The notes: generated by a model from the letters alone, not told the origin. DNA of 64,000 nt from Cryptomeria japonica (GCF_030272615.1 NC_081411.1:152137971-152201970), one strand, 5' to 3'. Shown: positions 1 to 14,435, counted from the stretch's first letter. Made by a program: numbers and translations.

Positions 1-588
1 CAAATTTTGGTACCACTGCAAAAAAGCTTAGCAATTTATTCGGTGGGAATTCATTTCTTATACACAACCGTTCCAGATCATAATTTTTTCAGAGTAATCA
101 CATTTGATATTGAAAAGGAAGAGTGGGTTCCAAGTGGGGTTATTGTGTTGCCCTCGAAACTTTTTATCTTAGGGCAGGATGCTGAAAAACAATTGTTTGT
201 GGCCACAAAAGTTGCTGAAGATGACTTTTTTCAGATTGGGAAATTTAAGAAAGTGGGAAATTCTTTTGTATTGATGTGGAGTGAAACAACAATACAGCTT
301 CCTCCATCTGTGCCATCAATTGAATTGGAATACAATGGCAATATGCCTAACCCTAATTCAAATGCAGTGTTTGGGAACTCCAAGTTGTCAATTTGTATAG
401 GATACAAGCATTCTGCACAAACATTGCGAAATGCCATCGGGATTTACACTGACATAAAAGAAAACCATACTTGGATGTATCGAAAGTACTGGTTATCATA
501 TGATACACAGAAAAATATTTGGAAGAGTTTGGATAGAGATCCAGAGTCCACAGTATTGCATTTTATACCCACCCTCTTCCAGATTTGA
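1..588 (+). CDS. F-box/kelch-like protein, C-terminal part (5' end outside window)
   Basis: The reading frame is open from the first base and stops at 586-588, so about 195 C-terminal residues are present and no start can be assigned. The sequence has the look of the beta-propeller half of plant F-box/kelch-type substrate receptors: alternating short hydrophobic strands with spaced tryptophans (EEEWVPSG-like, LMWSE, WLSYD, NIWKSLD). Such proteins recruit substrates to SCF ubiquitin ligases. No F-box is visible because the N-terminus is missing. The last coding bases, from about 532, are the first unit of the downstream tandem array, so the C-terminus may have been altered by that repeat. A degenerate kelch or galactose-oxidase-like protein of other function is possible. 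Confidence 0.45.
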   Translation, partial: QILVPLQKSLAIYSVGIHFLYTTVPDHNFFRVITFDIEKEEWVPSGVIVLPSKLFILGQDAEKQLFVATKVAEDDFFQIGKFKKVGNSFVLMWSETTIQLPPSVPSIELEYNGNMPNPNSNAVFGNSKLSICIGYKHSAQTLRNAIGIYTDIKENHTWMYRKYWLSYDTQKNIWKSLDRDPESTVLHFIPTLFQI

Positions 589-1020
589 AGTATTGCTGAT
601 TAGTTGTCAGATTTGAAATATTGTTGATTAGTTGTCAGATTTGATGTATTTGCATATAGATCTAGAGTCTATAGTATTGCATTTTATACCGGCTCTTTTT
701 TAGATTTGAAATATTGTCAGATTTGGAGTTTTTGGATATAGTTCTAGAGTCTATAGTATTGCATTTTATACCCGCTCTCTTCTAGATTTGAAGTATTGTT
801 GATTAATTGTCAGATTTGAAGTTTTTGGATATAGTTCTAGAGTCTATAGTATTGCATTTTATACCCGCTCTCCTGTAGATTTGAATTATTGTTTATTAGC
901 TGTCAGATTTGATGTATTTGGATATAGATCTAGAATCTATAATATTGCAATTTATACCTGCTGGCTTTCAGATTTGAAGTATTATTCCAGATTTGAATGA
1001 TTAATTTCCAGATTTGAAGT
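532..1020 (+). repeat. Degenerate tandem array derived from the end of the F-box-like gene
   Basis: About five diverged copies of a unit that contains 'gagtctatagtattgcattt' and 'tcagatttgaagtatt'. The shared GTATTGCA core falls at 553, 674, 756, 849 and about 942, giving spacings of 121, 82, 93 and 93 bp. The first copy overlaps the last coding exon and its stop codon; the others are non-coding. Confidence 0.8.
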
Positions 1021-1903
1021 ATTGTCCATTGTTGTCTATGGACTAATTCTATCGTTTGGATTCTTGAAGTTAAATGAGAAGTAAGACTACAATAGTTTGG
1101 AATTTTGATTCTTAACTCATTTCCATGGCCTGCACATTCTTTAAAAAAATTGAATAACTTTGAAATCTCATGTGTCACAATTACTATTGATGTTTACCTT
1201 ATCCAATTTCAACCCAGCGTATTTTAATTTTTTAAGCTTGATTGTCAATTATAATTGAATTAAACTGGATTGATGTCATTTATGAAGAGACACCATGATT
1301 ATTATAATTATAATTATAGGCACATCTGCTTGTCTTCTATCAATTTGTTGCATTATACATGGTTCACCTTATCGGATTTGTTCATTATATTATATTTATC
1401 AGTTTCTGCCTACTGGAATTATAGTCAAAACTTTCAATTTTTTTGATCGATAAAAGCATTGCCAGATTAATATATTAATTCATATGGAAGATTGCAGCAT
1501 CAAATCCCATAACCAAGACTTTCAATATATATTACTGCTTTAACCAACCAATCATTATTCAGATTTTTTATTTTCATGTATTACTGCTAGGTTCCAGTAT
1601 AGAAAGGTGCAAGTTTATTAAACTCGAAATATATAAAAATTATTTATCTATGATTTGATTGAGCTAAAGTCGGTGGCAACAGAGGGACGAAGAAAATTTG
1701 CAGATGGTGAGAAGCACATAAATTTTTGGCCACAGCAAGGGATATATTGCAATAGTGAGAAACATTTAATTTTTAGCATAAAACCCATAATTAGATGTGT
1801 CCATTAAATTTTCGATATAAAGTGATGTTTTATATATGTATGTGCAGTTAGCTTTGAAATATTCTATTTTCAAAATTGGATAACTCTGGATTATGTATAA
1901 ACA
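1021..1903. other. AT-rich intergenic DNA, no feature recognised
   Basis: No convincing reading frame, splice-linked exon or transposon terminus was found here. Short frames on the minus strand near 930-1,178 have no recognisable content. Confidence 0.6.
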
Positions 1904-2174
1904 AAGCCTTTATTAATGTTAATTTTTCTTCTTTCTTGTTTTTGTTTCCTGTAAAAAATATTTAGTGGAGAAGTATATTAATTCATAAAGAATATTTCTT
2001 AAATAATATTGAAAGTTCACTTACATAGTCTATCCAAGCCTTTATTAATGTTAATTTCTCTTCTTTCTTGTTTTTGTTTCCTGTAAAAGATATTTAGCAC
2101 AAAGATGGAGAAGTATATTAATTCATAAAGAATATTTTTTAAATAATATTGAAAGTTCACTTACATAGTCTATC
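1904..2174. repeat. Direct tandem duplication, unit about 132-139 bp
   Basis: The block starting 'aagcctttattaatgtt' at 1,904 is repeated from 2,036. The copies differ by a few substitutions and a short 'cacaaagat' insertion in the second copy. Confidence 0.9.
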
Positions 2175-2352
2175 CATTCATCCATCCTCAAGCAGTTTCT
2201 TATGTACAATTGAAATCTTCTCAATGACTATATTGGGTTCCATATACTAAAATCTTTGTTCTCCTCCAAAATCAGAAAACTTTTATAACTCGCTCTCATA
2301 GCAAGGCATACCTATTTTTCGCTAGGGGAATCTGCAATGTTCAAGTGAACCC

Positions 2353-2602
2353 TGCGTTACCTTGATGGTGGGTTGTGAGTGATTTGCAGCTGTGTCCAAG
2401 CTCTTCTTTTTAAAACCTGATATCCTACATGGTCCTACCTACTATATCTTCTGGATAGTTTTCAACCTCCTTAATTTTGCGTTACCTTGATGGTGGGTTG
2501 TGAGTGATTTGCAGCTGTGTCCAAGCTCTTCTTTTTAAAACCTGATATCCTACATGGTCCTACCTACTATATCTTCTGGATAGTTTTCAACCTCCTTAAT
2601 TT
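2353..2602. repeat. Near-perfect 125-bp tandem duplication
   Basis: 'tgcgttaccttgatggtggg' begins at 2,353 and again at 2,478. The two units look almost identical over about 125 bp, implying a recent duplication. Confidence 0.9.
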
Positions 2603-2715
2603 TTTTCATAGAAGATAGGGTTTGGGAGGATTTATGCATTACTATATCTTCTGGATAGTTTTCAACGTCCTTAATGTTTTTCATAGAAGATAGGGTTTGG
2701 GAGGATTTATGCATT
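2566..2715. repeat. 75-bp tandem duplication overlapping the previous one
   Basis: The block 'actatatcttctggatag' to 'ggatttatgcatt' occurs at 2,566-2,640 and 2,641-2,715 with two or three substitutions. It overlaps the end of the 125-bp duplication, so two events followed each other here. Confidence 0.88.
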
Positions 2716-2929
2716 ATTCATATAAGGCTGCATTTATAACAAATTCTGACTTTGATCACGATATTATTGTTAATTAGCATTTTGGTTTAGTTAATTCGGT
2801 GTTTTCATTCAAATTTTGATAATAAATTATGTTGTGTTGGGTGTATTTTGGTTTAAAATAGATTTTTTTAAAAGTAAATTAATACAAATCATATACAAAT
2901 TAATCAATTGTATAATAATTGAGTGCTTT

Positions 2930-3111
2930 TGTTTTGTTTTGTTTTGTTGTTTGTGTCTCTTTTGCTTTCGTGACTGTTCTGGGGCGCTCCCCTATTTTGC
3001 TATTGGTTTATGTCTGTTTGGGTGATGGCTGACTTTTGTAAAACTTTTGGTTTCGGGTCCATGTAAAACCCGTTTATCTTTATCAAAAACAAACTATTAA
3101 AAACTATTAGA
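2930..3111 (+). mobile_element. Possible LINE 3' tail
   Basis: A T/G-rich stretch ends with 'cgggtccatgtaaaacccg' (CGGGT/ACCCG stem) followed by 'tttatctttatcaaaaac'. A small GGGT...ACCC hairpin followed by TTTAT and an A-rich end is typical of plant L1-type LINE 3' ends. No coding domain was seen upstream, so only a short tail would be present. A chance hairpin is possible. Confidence 0.3.
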
Positions 3112-3156
3112 GCTGTTCTATAAAAAGAGGTAATGGGAATAACACTAGAAATATCA

Positions 3157-3228
3157 TGGTTGTCTAGATTGTCTAGATGAGATATATATATACCCAATGG
3201 CTGTCTAGATTGCCTAGATGAGATATAT
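3157..3228. repeat. 41-bp direct repeat (two copies)
   Basis: 'tgtctagattgtctagatga' at 3,161 recurs at 3,202 with one change. Each copy itself contains two TCTAGAT units. Confidence 0.75.
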
Positions 3229-3501
3229 CCATCCTTGTGTGCAAATAAAATTAGATTAATTTAAAATTTTCACACAAGTTGCAAATGAGATTAGGTTAAT
3301 TTAGATTTTCACATAAATCAAGTTAGATATATGAGCTATACAATTAAAATGGGTTGCCTATTACTTAAGTAGAGAGATAAATTAATGTAATACCTAGTAT
3401 TTTAAGCCTATGGAAAGAGATAAAATAGATGAAAATGAATTCTTTCATTTGGTAGAAAATGAATTTTGATGAACTCAATAGGATGTAGAATATTGTAGAA
3501 A

Positions 3502-4916
3502 TGTGACCTGTTAATGGGTCTAGCAGGGTTAATCGTAGTTGTCCTCGTGAAAAGTTATCAACTTGGTGTCCTCCTGATCATGGTTGGATTAAAATAAATT
3601 TCTATGATGCAGCTCGTGGCAACCCAAGTCCCTCTAGCGTGGGATGTGTTGCTAAGGATTGAGCTATGGAAAAGTTATTGCTAAGAGAAAGCAATACCTT
3701 CGGGGACAAACAATGAAGCCGAAATTAAAGCCGCTCATTGACGATTCAATTGGTGGAAAGGATGGATTCAATTGGTAGAAAGGATGGGTATATCGAAGCT
3801 CCACTTAAAAGGGGACTCTCAAATTATAACCCTGTTAAAGGTGAAGCACAAAACTGGAAAATCAACAGGGAAATCCAAGGTATTAAATTTTTTTTCTCAG
3901 CTTTCTAAAGTTTCAGAATCTCGCATGTCCTCAAAGACGGAAATAAGGATGCCAACTGTTGCACCAACCAAGCTTTCGACCTTCAAGTTGGCGAAGTCAA
4001 GTTTGAATTCACCTGCCCAACGGCTACAATTTGAATTGAGGGGTCGAGTTTCTAATTCATATCTAGAACTAGGTGTTCTAGCTGTCCGTTATGTATGTGC
4101 GATGCATTGTGGTGAGAAGGTACATATTGGGCATTCAATGCTTGTCAAGTTTTGTACGCCATAGCTAGGCGAAATACGCCCTCTTTGATGACATCTTTCA
4201 TCATTTCTTGAGCGGGTGAGTTGGCAGAGGTTGGTCGTCTTTTCTTGGCAAAGGTAGCGGCAATTTCCCTCCGCACTGTACTTCCGTGCGGGAGATTAAT
4301 GACGAGCTTACTATTCACACATGTTGCCACCTTGTTTCGGTGTCAATCATTTATTATTCATCGGGGGTGCGGCCTCATTGTTGTTATAGCTTACATTACA
4401 ATCTATATGTATTAAGATGAGTTGAGGTGTTGCGTGCGTGAGGGGAGTCCATTCTTAAGGTGCGATTTACGTAGAGTGTTTGGACGTCTCATGCTTCTTT
4501 TCAACCATGGAGCCTCTTCATCCAAAAGAAAGTGTGGGCGAAAGGGGCTCGAGAAGGCGCAAGACAAAGCGAACCCTGTGGATTGGATTTCTCCCGGAGG
4601 ACAATGACGACTTGGATGACCCCGAGGAACCTCAAAACGATGAGCAGAACAATGCAGGGAAAGGCAAGGAGCTCATTGTAGCTAATTGACTGTGGTTCTT
4701 CGGTTCCTTCATCATTCTAGTTTTTTGTACTGTTTTGTAAATTTTGTATAATCGATTCGGGTGGTGACTGTGAAGGGAAGGTTTATTTTGACTGTGTAGA
4801 TAGTTTGGGTCTTCTCTGGTCCATGTTTGATGTATGGACTTTTGAATTTGAACAATATCGTTGGTGATGTAATTTTGTTTCTTTATTAATAAGATGCAAT
4901 ATTAACCACTAAAAAA
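3502..4916 (+). mobile_element. 5'-truncated L1-type LINE with 15-bp target-site duplication
   Basis: The 15-bp sequence 'agaatattgtagaaa' stands at 3,487-3,501 and again, perfectly, at 4,917-4,931. Between the copies lies a plus-strand fragment containing the RNase H-like end of a plant LINE, about 0.9 kb of 3' sequence, 'tttctttattaataagatgc' and a short A tail (4,911-4,917). Perfect direct repeats plus A tail plus 5' truncation are the signature of target-primed reverse transcription. A small lysine/acidic-rich frame at 4,480-4,689 has no recognisable domain. Confidence 0.85.
3564..4034 (+). pseudogene. RNase H-like domain of a LINE polyprotein, broken
   Basis: In successive frames the region reads as the RVT_3 type RNase H domain that ends many plant LINE ORF2 proteins: a WCPPDHGWIKINF-like entry with RGNPSP (3,564 on), then TNNEAEIKA (about 3,705), ISKLHLKGDSQI (about 3,790), and finally SHVLKDGNKDAN in another frame (about 3,915) ending at a stop at 4,032-4,034. 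In-frame stops and at least two frameshifts separate the blocks. At the first catalytic site the usual FDGAS motif reads FYDAA, so the leading aspartate position is altered. It is non-functional. Confidence 0.8.
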
Positions 4917-4931
4917 AGAATATTGTAGAAA

Positions 4932-6939
4932 GGTATTGTTAACATTTGTAGACTTCAATAGTTGATTTGTGAAAAAAAAAAGAAAAAAGAAAAAAAGAAA
5001 AACAAATTGGTCTAGTAACAATTTAAACAATACTAGAAATAGATAAATGGTCTTAAGCTCTTCCTCACTTCTTTGATTGAGTTCTATTATAATGCATATG
5101 TTAAATACAAGACAAAAAAAGAAGTAAGCAATGGAAAAATGAGACATTGAAAGAGATTTAAATAAAATTTTACAATTTATAATTATGTCAAGAGAGGTGT
5201 AATCTAAAATAGATACAAGGGAAGAAGCATTTGATGTTGTGATCAAGAAATAAAAATATAGGAACAACATTATTTTAGTATCCTCTTTCAAATAAAAATA
5301 AAATTAATGTAAATAAATAATTATTTTTATTTAAAAATATAAACAAAATTCATCATCAACAGTCAATATAGAAACAATAAAAAGATCAAATGTATGACCA
5401 ACAATAATCAACATTGATAATAATATTGTATGTATAATAGAATACCTACATTAGAGAAATATATGTAAAATACATGTAAAGATATCATTATCAGGGAACC
5501 TATTTTCTATTGGATTTATCATCTAAGTGGGATAGATGCCTTGAGAAAATGGCTCTCAATATATTTGCATAGCTTTATCATAAGGTTTGTTGATTAAATA
5601 TGAAGGCGATAACAACAACAAATCAATGTCATCTAAAAGAATGTCTCAAGAACTAGGAAGAAAGATAAATTCAACAAATCAAGGATATGAAAAGAGAAAT
5701 ACATTAATGAAAGTTTCATATATCAATAAAAACCTAGAAATTTAGGACATGGATTTCCTTAGGGAGCTTCTTATGATTCATCACAAGTGACTAAGACCTC
5801 AACCCTTCTCTTTGTTACCCTAAATAAATTCTTATAGGCACTTTTTACAATATAATTGAGATGTTTTCTCTTAGTAGAATGTTTGGCTAAATCATATTTG
5901 TGTGATGCAACAAGTATTAATATCATCTTTGTGCTCTTTGATCCTTGTTCTTATGGAGAATCTAGTTTCTCCAATATAATAAGTTACATAGGAGAAGATC
6001 CCTTATAGGTTCATAAGTTATAAAAAGTGTCTTTCCAATATTTAAATGATTTGACCAATTTTTCACTTTGTTGAGCAGTTCAAAGAATTTGATGGCGCAT
6101 TTTATCAAATGGATTATAAGGATCTTAAATTGGATATCTCTTCAACATAAGTAAGGGCATTTTAGTAAATGCCATATTAGTAAATGAAGAGTCCTCAACT
6201 TTATAATTGTGAGAAAGATGCATTTCATCCTCTAAATTAATCTAAATTTCTATCTTTAATTGCATGCATTATTCTTCTTTAAAATATTTAATAATTGATA
6301 AATATAATGGATAATACAATTCTCATATCACGACTTTAAAAGATTGTAGTGATAAACATTTTTAAAGATGCCTACTTTCTAAATTGAATGTTGCCAAGTT
6401 AATGAATTCCCTATAAACATTCACTAAAATATCAATTTTCCCTGACATAAAGATGTTAAAGAGAGGTATTTTGCTATTAACTTTCAAATCCTTGCTAAAT
6501 TCAATCCCTTCTATTATTAGATGCCATGTTTAAATAGAATAATATGACTTAAGAAGGAATAAAAATAGAATACCAAAACATCAACCCTCATTATTATTCT
6601 TATCTTCTTAAAACATGATTCATAATCATTTTATTATTATAACTTAATTCACACTCACCTGATTACATGGGATTGTGTGTAGTCCAAAATCAGATGACCC
6701 ATTTCAATAAAACCATTAAATGCAATGAATGGTTAAGGTGCAAATAGCAGGGGCAGTATACATCAGCATTCTTCTTATATGATATTTTAGCCTTGACTGG
6801 CCAAGTCTTAACAGTAATATTCAAATTGACCCGGCCTTGGAAAATGCTCCCACCCGTCACCTGATGTATCCCAATTTCTATATTTCTTTACACAGAATAT
6901 GTTTCTAGAGGAAAATTAATAAATTAATTCAAAGGGCAG
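4932..6939. other. AT-rich intergenic DNA downstream of the carboxypeptidase gene
   Basis: No domain-bearing frame or element terminus was recognised. The minus-strand frame at 4,902-5,291 is low-complexity (phenylalanine/leucine-rich) and follows from poly-A/poly-AAG tracts. The stretch just below 6,940 should hold the 3' UTR of the minus-strand gene; no clear poly(A) signal was assigned. Confidence 0.6.
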
Positions 6940-9591
<2,652 letters not shown>

Positions 9592-9661
9592 TGTTTTTCC
9601 TAGCTTGAATGCCCTTTTCTGATCTTAAATCTTTGCCATTTTTTCAAGTACTAACCGTGAC

Positions 9662-9671
9662 CTTTATATAG
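9662..9671 (-). promoter_or_regulatory. TATA box of the carboxypeptidase gene
   Basis: The minus strand reads CTATATAAAG about 75 bp upstream of the start codon at 9,591, which would place transcription start near 9,635 and give a short 5' leader. Confidence 0.65.
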
Positions 9672-11487
9672 CTGTAAGAAGCATTAGGGTTTCTAGATTG
9701 TAGCTTAAAGCCGGCGTTTGGGTTGGACTTTCCTTTTTTCCTTTCTTTCCCTTCTTTTATGGAAACAACTGGGTTGCTCTTTGAACAAGCAAAAGTAAAG
9801 ATTTCGAAATATTAGAATTTAGTATAAATATTCCAAACATAATTAAGCTTTGAGGTATTTATTATATTAGACACTTTATAATGAGAATGAGATGTGAACC
9901 ATTATATCTTTTACTTAAAATTCCAACTATAATTGTTTTTTTGGAAAAACACATTTAAAATATTTATATTAATATTTAATAACTGTACAATTAAATTAAA
10001 TATATAATTTATCATAATTTTCTTCCTAACAGACTTTTTTTTTAATTAAAATCATATTTTAAATGTGGGCATGAAATTTATAAAGCAAAGTCTGTGGGAA
10101 AACCATTGGTTGTTAAACCACATCCATCATCCTTGAGCGAGTCAGACGCTTTGTATGCTTAAAAACTTCTCTTCAACAGACAGTTTGTAGAATTAAAATT
10201 AAAACACATCACCCTTCTTATTAGTTCTAGAACTAATAGAAAAAAACATATTTTTTAAACGTTTTCTGCAGGCAAGAGTTATCTAATACATCTCAAATTA
10301 CTAGAAAATCAAAGACTTCTAGAACTCGGCCGACTTGACAGTTGAGCTGACTTAAGGGTGGGCCCATTAGGGTTGAAGATTCTAGTTGGTTCTGTAGATT
10401 TTTATCACGTTGTGAATGCATTTATTGTCTTGTTTATCTCTTTGTTGAGTAAACGTCACTGAATCTCAATTTTCTTGCTTAATCTCTTTGTTGAGTAAAC
10501 AAGTTTTCAGAGAAGATAATTTCAATTTGCTGGTAGATTTTGATCACGTTGTGCATTCGTAAAGTAATGCAGACCAACCTGTTAGAATCAACGTGAACGT
10601 CACAGAATCTCAATTATCTTGCTTTTCTCTCAATGCAAGATAATTGTTATCCAAGCACACAGTATTTTAATTTGGGTATCTAATTAACAGAAGATTGTTT
10701 GCAAACATATGATTTTCTAGTTGGTTTTAATCATATAAGTTTGGTTTGGTTCAGTCTTTGATTTATTATTAGGAATGATGGATCATAGAGGTTGATAGGA
10801 ACTGTTGCACAATCAAAAGAAAAATTATATATAATAAAAGATCATTTTATCAATATTTACAAAGATTATTTTAAATAATTTGATAGACATGAAAACTTAT
10901 TTAATTCTGATAAAACAACATAAATTTCATGTTCACAAATAAATACTTCATTGAACATATGTTCATAATAATTGCAAAGGGTTTTGAGAAGTGAGATTTT
11001 GCCACAACCTCAGTTCAGAGCATTGGTGGCTTATCAAGCGTGAATTCTTTCACATATGGCATCATAGTAGTATGACGTGGAATGTTTAATGAGCCTCAAA
11101 AGGACTCAATAAGAATGGAGATAACAGAGTTGCTCCAGCTACAACAGATTGTATCCAACATAATAATTGGATGCTTACTGATACAATCAGATTGCACAAT
11201 CTGCAAATAATATGATACCAGCTTTAAATTATGCCTTCAACTTACATAAACATATGTTTAGAAAAGCTATTATGAATTTGACGCCCACTGATAAGGATTT
11301 AGTTTAATAAATTTATACAATGGATATTGTTCTGATAATAATTTACAACAGGTTGTTTCACTCTCATTGAGGTTCTCAGCTTTTATCCAAGCAAACTGAA
11401 AGATATACTGTGATCAGACTTTAGCTCAATCTATTTGTTTTTTTGTTTTTTGTTTTTGATATAATTTGGTATTTAATTATTTCGCTT
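9672..11487. other. AT-rich intergenic DNA with a local duplication
   Basis: No coding domain recognised. The only structure noted is the repeat at 10,394-10,630, listed separately. Confidence 0.6.
10394..10630. repeat. Diverged direct duplication, offset about 139 bp
   Basis: 'gtagatttttatcacgttgt' at 10,394 recurs as 'gtagattttgatcacgttgt' at 10,533. Both copies end with 'acgtcac(t/a)gaatctcaatt' and a TCTTGCTT block. 'ctctttgttgagtaaac' is also repeated within the first copy. Confidence 0.7.
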
Positions 11488-11888
11488 TAGGAAATTACTA
11501 TCATTTAAGTTAAGGATCTTATTCTAAAAGATCCATTTATTGAAGATCCTAGTCATCTATTTAGGAAATCACTACCATCTCAGTTAAGGATCTCATCCTA
11601 AAAGATCCATCTATTTAGGAAACCACAACCATCCTAGTTAAGGATCTAATCCCAAAAGATCCATCTATTCAAGAAACCGCTACCATCCCTAGCATCCTAG
11701 TCATTTGTTCAGGAAACTGCTACCATCCCAGTTAAGGATCTCAACAATCTCCCCATCGGCGTTGCCTAATGGAATTTGAACTTACAATCCTACTCTAATT
11801 CCACTTATAAGGAGTTGAGTTGGTTGTTTTTCCCAAAAGATGCATCCGTTTAGAAAACCGCTACTGTCGTAGTTAAGGATCTCATAGG
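11488..11888. repeat. Degenerate tandem array around 'gttaaggatctcatcc'
   Basis: About five diverged units of 'aggaaacc(g/a)ctaccatcc' plus 'gttaaggatctcatcc' plus 'aaaagatccatctatt' are present. A unit junction at 11,745-11,775 reads on the minus strand as 'gatggggagattgttgagatc', which resembles a polypurine tract followed by an LTR start, so the array may be the U3 end of a decayed minus-strand copia LTR. No second LTR was found. Confidence 0.65.
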
Positions 11889-12616
11889 AGATTGTTAAAC
11901 CATTTTACAAATCATGAGGCGATATAATGAAAAACATACCAACATTTAAGCTAATAGTAGATTGTAGTAGAAAAAGATTATGCAACCATGACCAACGAAC
12001 AAAATATCTTTTACAAATTCCATCTCTTTTCTTTTGTTTAAAATGATGCATAAAAAATATATTAATAGTAGCTTACATATGTTCATTTAAGATTATATGG
12101 AAATATACAATTAAGGAGGTGTAGTAGGTACAAAAAACATTTAAATTTTCATTGATATTGAACGACCATAATTTGGAAGCTTTTTAGTTATTACTATCTA
12201 TGCGATGATTTATTAAGATTTGTAGGAGTAGTGGTTCACAACAACTCATTTTATTATATTTAGATACTGTTTACAATGATGAAGTATTAGGACTTTCTTA
12301 ATAAAGATTTGTAGGAGTAGTGGTTCACAATAACTCATTTTATTAGATTTAGATATTGTTTACAATGATGAAGTATTAGGACTTTCTTAATAAAACCTAT
12401 TTTTATGTCACTCCTATGGACAAGAAACCATAAAGTAGGAAAAAATACTTAAACGCAAGAAATTAAATCTTTACTGTATATTCAATTGCACCTCCATTTT
12501 AACTAAATGGACAATTGCATCCAAGTAGAAATGCCTCAGAATAAGCTTCTCAATATGTCTTTTGTTGCATATTATGAGTGTGGACATGCTCAAGGTTTGG
12601 ATGATCATTTGTCCTT
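11889..12616. other. Intergenic DNA between repeat arrays
   Basis: It contains the 89-bp duplication listed next. No gene was recognised. The last 130 bases before 12,617 may be the degenerate 3' end of the copia internal region. Confidence 0.5.
12217..12394. repeat. Nearly identical 89-bp tandem duplication
   Basis: 'gatttgtaggagtagtggtt' starts at 12,217 and again at 12,306. Only a few substitutions separate the two units. Confidence 0.9.
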
Positions 12617-14435
12617 TGTCCTTGACGTCAAAGGGGGGGGGGGGAGAAATATGGAACATCTAGTATAAGGTGTTTCGATCAATGTCAAAGGGGGAGATTA
12701 TTGCATATTATTGTTATTGATGTCAACAAATGGTTGCTTGTTGGGCATTGATGTTAGCAAAGGTGAACATAGTGAGTATCATAATGACCTATTAAGATGA
12801 GGACCAAAAGCGTTAAGATAAAGATCAAAATCATTAAGATGAGGCTCAAAAGATTTAAGATGAGGATTAGACTTATTAAGATGAGGATCAAATTTTTAAG
12901 ATGAGGATTATGCATATTAAGATGTGGATTAGAAGCATTGAGATGTGGATTAGAAGTATTAAGATGAGGATTAGAAGCAATAAGATGAAAATTATAAGTA
13001 TTAAGATCAGAAGCATTAAGATGAGGATTATAAGTATGATAATGAAATAGATATTATGCTTACATATTGTAATTTTTTTTTTTCTCTTCCTACTCCTAGG
13101 TGAAGAATGATGTTACCAAGAAGCTCTAGTCTCATCTTATAGCTGAAAGAATGAGACTGCACGAAGTTGTAGTTGTACTAGAAACTATTTGGGAGAATGC
13201 TCTGCATTTCTCCACTATTGAAGATATGGACTTGCGGTTTGGAAATTAACTTTCATGTGTTGTGAACAGTGTATCTTTTCCTTTTTAGGACACAAATATT
13301 TTTGTAAACGTGTCTAGTAATTATAGTATATAGACAATTTTGGTGTATGTCAGAATCTATTTGGAAATTGCTCCATATTCATATTTTTTCTCCCGTGGAT
13401 TGATGGGTATGCTTATATTGTCTAGGAAATGTCTTAGCTTAAGTTTCAAGTGTTTAAGGGTACCAAAGTTATGATTGTCAACATTCTATATCAAGATTGT
13501 GTTTTTTGGCCTGCCAAGAATGAAGAATTGTGTTTCTGCTTGCTTCTATTAGTCTAATTTGTCATGAGGATATGAAAGGAATGCATGAGAATACGAGTGA
13601 ATGTTCATGGAACGACTCTATATGATCTGCATAATTTAGTCTGCATACCAAATTATGATCTCTTTAGGGTCAACTAGGTAGAATGCTACACATTTTATCT
13701 ACATGTTCCCTTGTTGCCGACTTGGAGTGATCTGTGTTGATGCTTAGATGAATGCACCTTCCTAGAAATGTGTGTCAAATATGTTTTGTTCTTGTTTATC
13801 TTTTGGATAGGGTTGCAGTGGGTTTCTTTACCCCACAAAGCTATTCTGACAAACCTAATTTACATTTGATGATTTTCATTTCTAGCTAACTTGGAGAAGG
13901 GTTATTAAAGGTTGTAGATCATATATATTTAAGATCATTTGCTGGAGAGAGGTGTAGATGTGAGAATTCAAGATGGATTATCAATGACATGTTGGAGGCA
14001 GTGAGCTAAAGGCTACAATATTTTTAGAAGTGACTTCAGTTTGTTGGAGGCAATGAGCCAAAGGTAACTAATGTGTCAATTAGAGGTGTTGTGATGAGAT
14101 TTAATCAATTATTCATGATATTTTGAGGTTGTAGCCTCTTCTATAAATGTTATGACATTTAGGGAGTAGTGAACCTCCTTTGGTTGTAGCCATTAAATAT
14201 TGTATCAAGGAGTTGTAGCTTTCTTGGGTTGAAGCCCTGAAGCCCTAGGAAAAAGTTGTATTATTGATTCTATTTATGCTATGGGCTTTTCCACGTAAAT
14301 ATGGTTCTCTCTTGTGCACTTGTGTTGATTATTTTATCTTTCATTGGTGTTGACTAGTTTAAAGGTTTGATCCAAAAGTTAGTGCAAAAAAGTTTTTTTT
14401 AAAGGGATACTAATTCACACCTCCCTTGTTCAACA
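12617..14435 (+). mobile_element. Copia-type 3' end: two polypurine tracts and an LTR (12,699-14,435)
   Basis: 'tcaaagggggagat' at 12,685-12,698 is a polypurine tract directly followed by an LTR whose first 30 bases align with the LTR start of the copia element at 16,717-31,887 (shared 'attgatgtcaac'); the first dinucleotide is TA instead of TG. The LTR has 'gggcttttccacgtaaa', common in plant copia LTRs, and ends 'aattcacacctcccttgttcaaca', parallel to the 'ttcaccccccctctcag' ending of the relative. A second purine tract (12,628-12,648) lies about 60 bp upstream, also as in the relative. Internal coding sequence and the 5' LTR are missing. Confidence 0.7.
12790..13040 (+). repeat. Minisatellite, unit about 20 bp (attaagatgaggattagaag)
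   Basis: About a dozen imperfect copies of 'attaagatgaggattagaag' lie inside the U3 part of the copia LTR. Confidence 0.85.

Noticed and set aside
11205-11225. TGGTATCAT on the minus strand as a primer binding site
   Set aside because: The preceding bases do not end in CA, no LTR pair fits, and the 9-base match is likely by chance.
12699-14435. Solo LTR interpretation of the copia LTR
   Set aside because: Flanking five bases do not match and a polypurine tract with further internal sequence precedes it, so it is a 3' end rather than a solo LTR.
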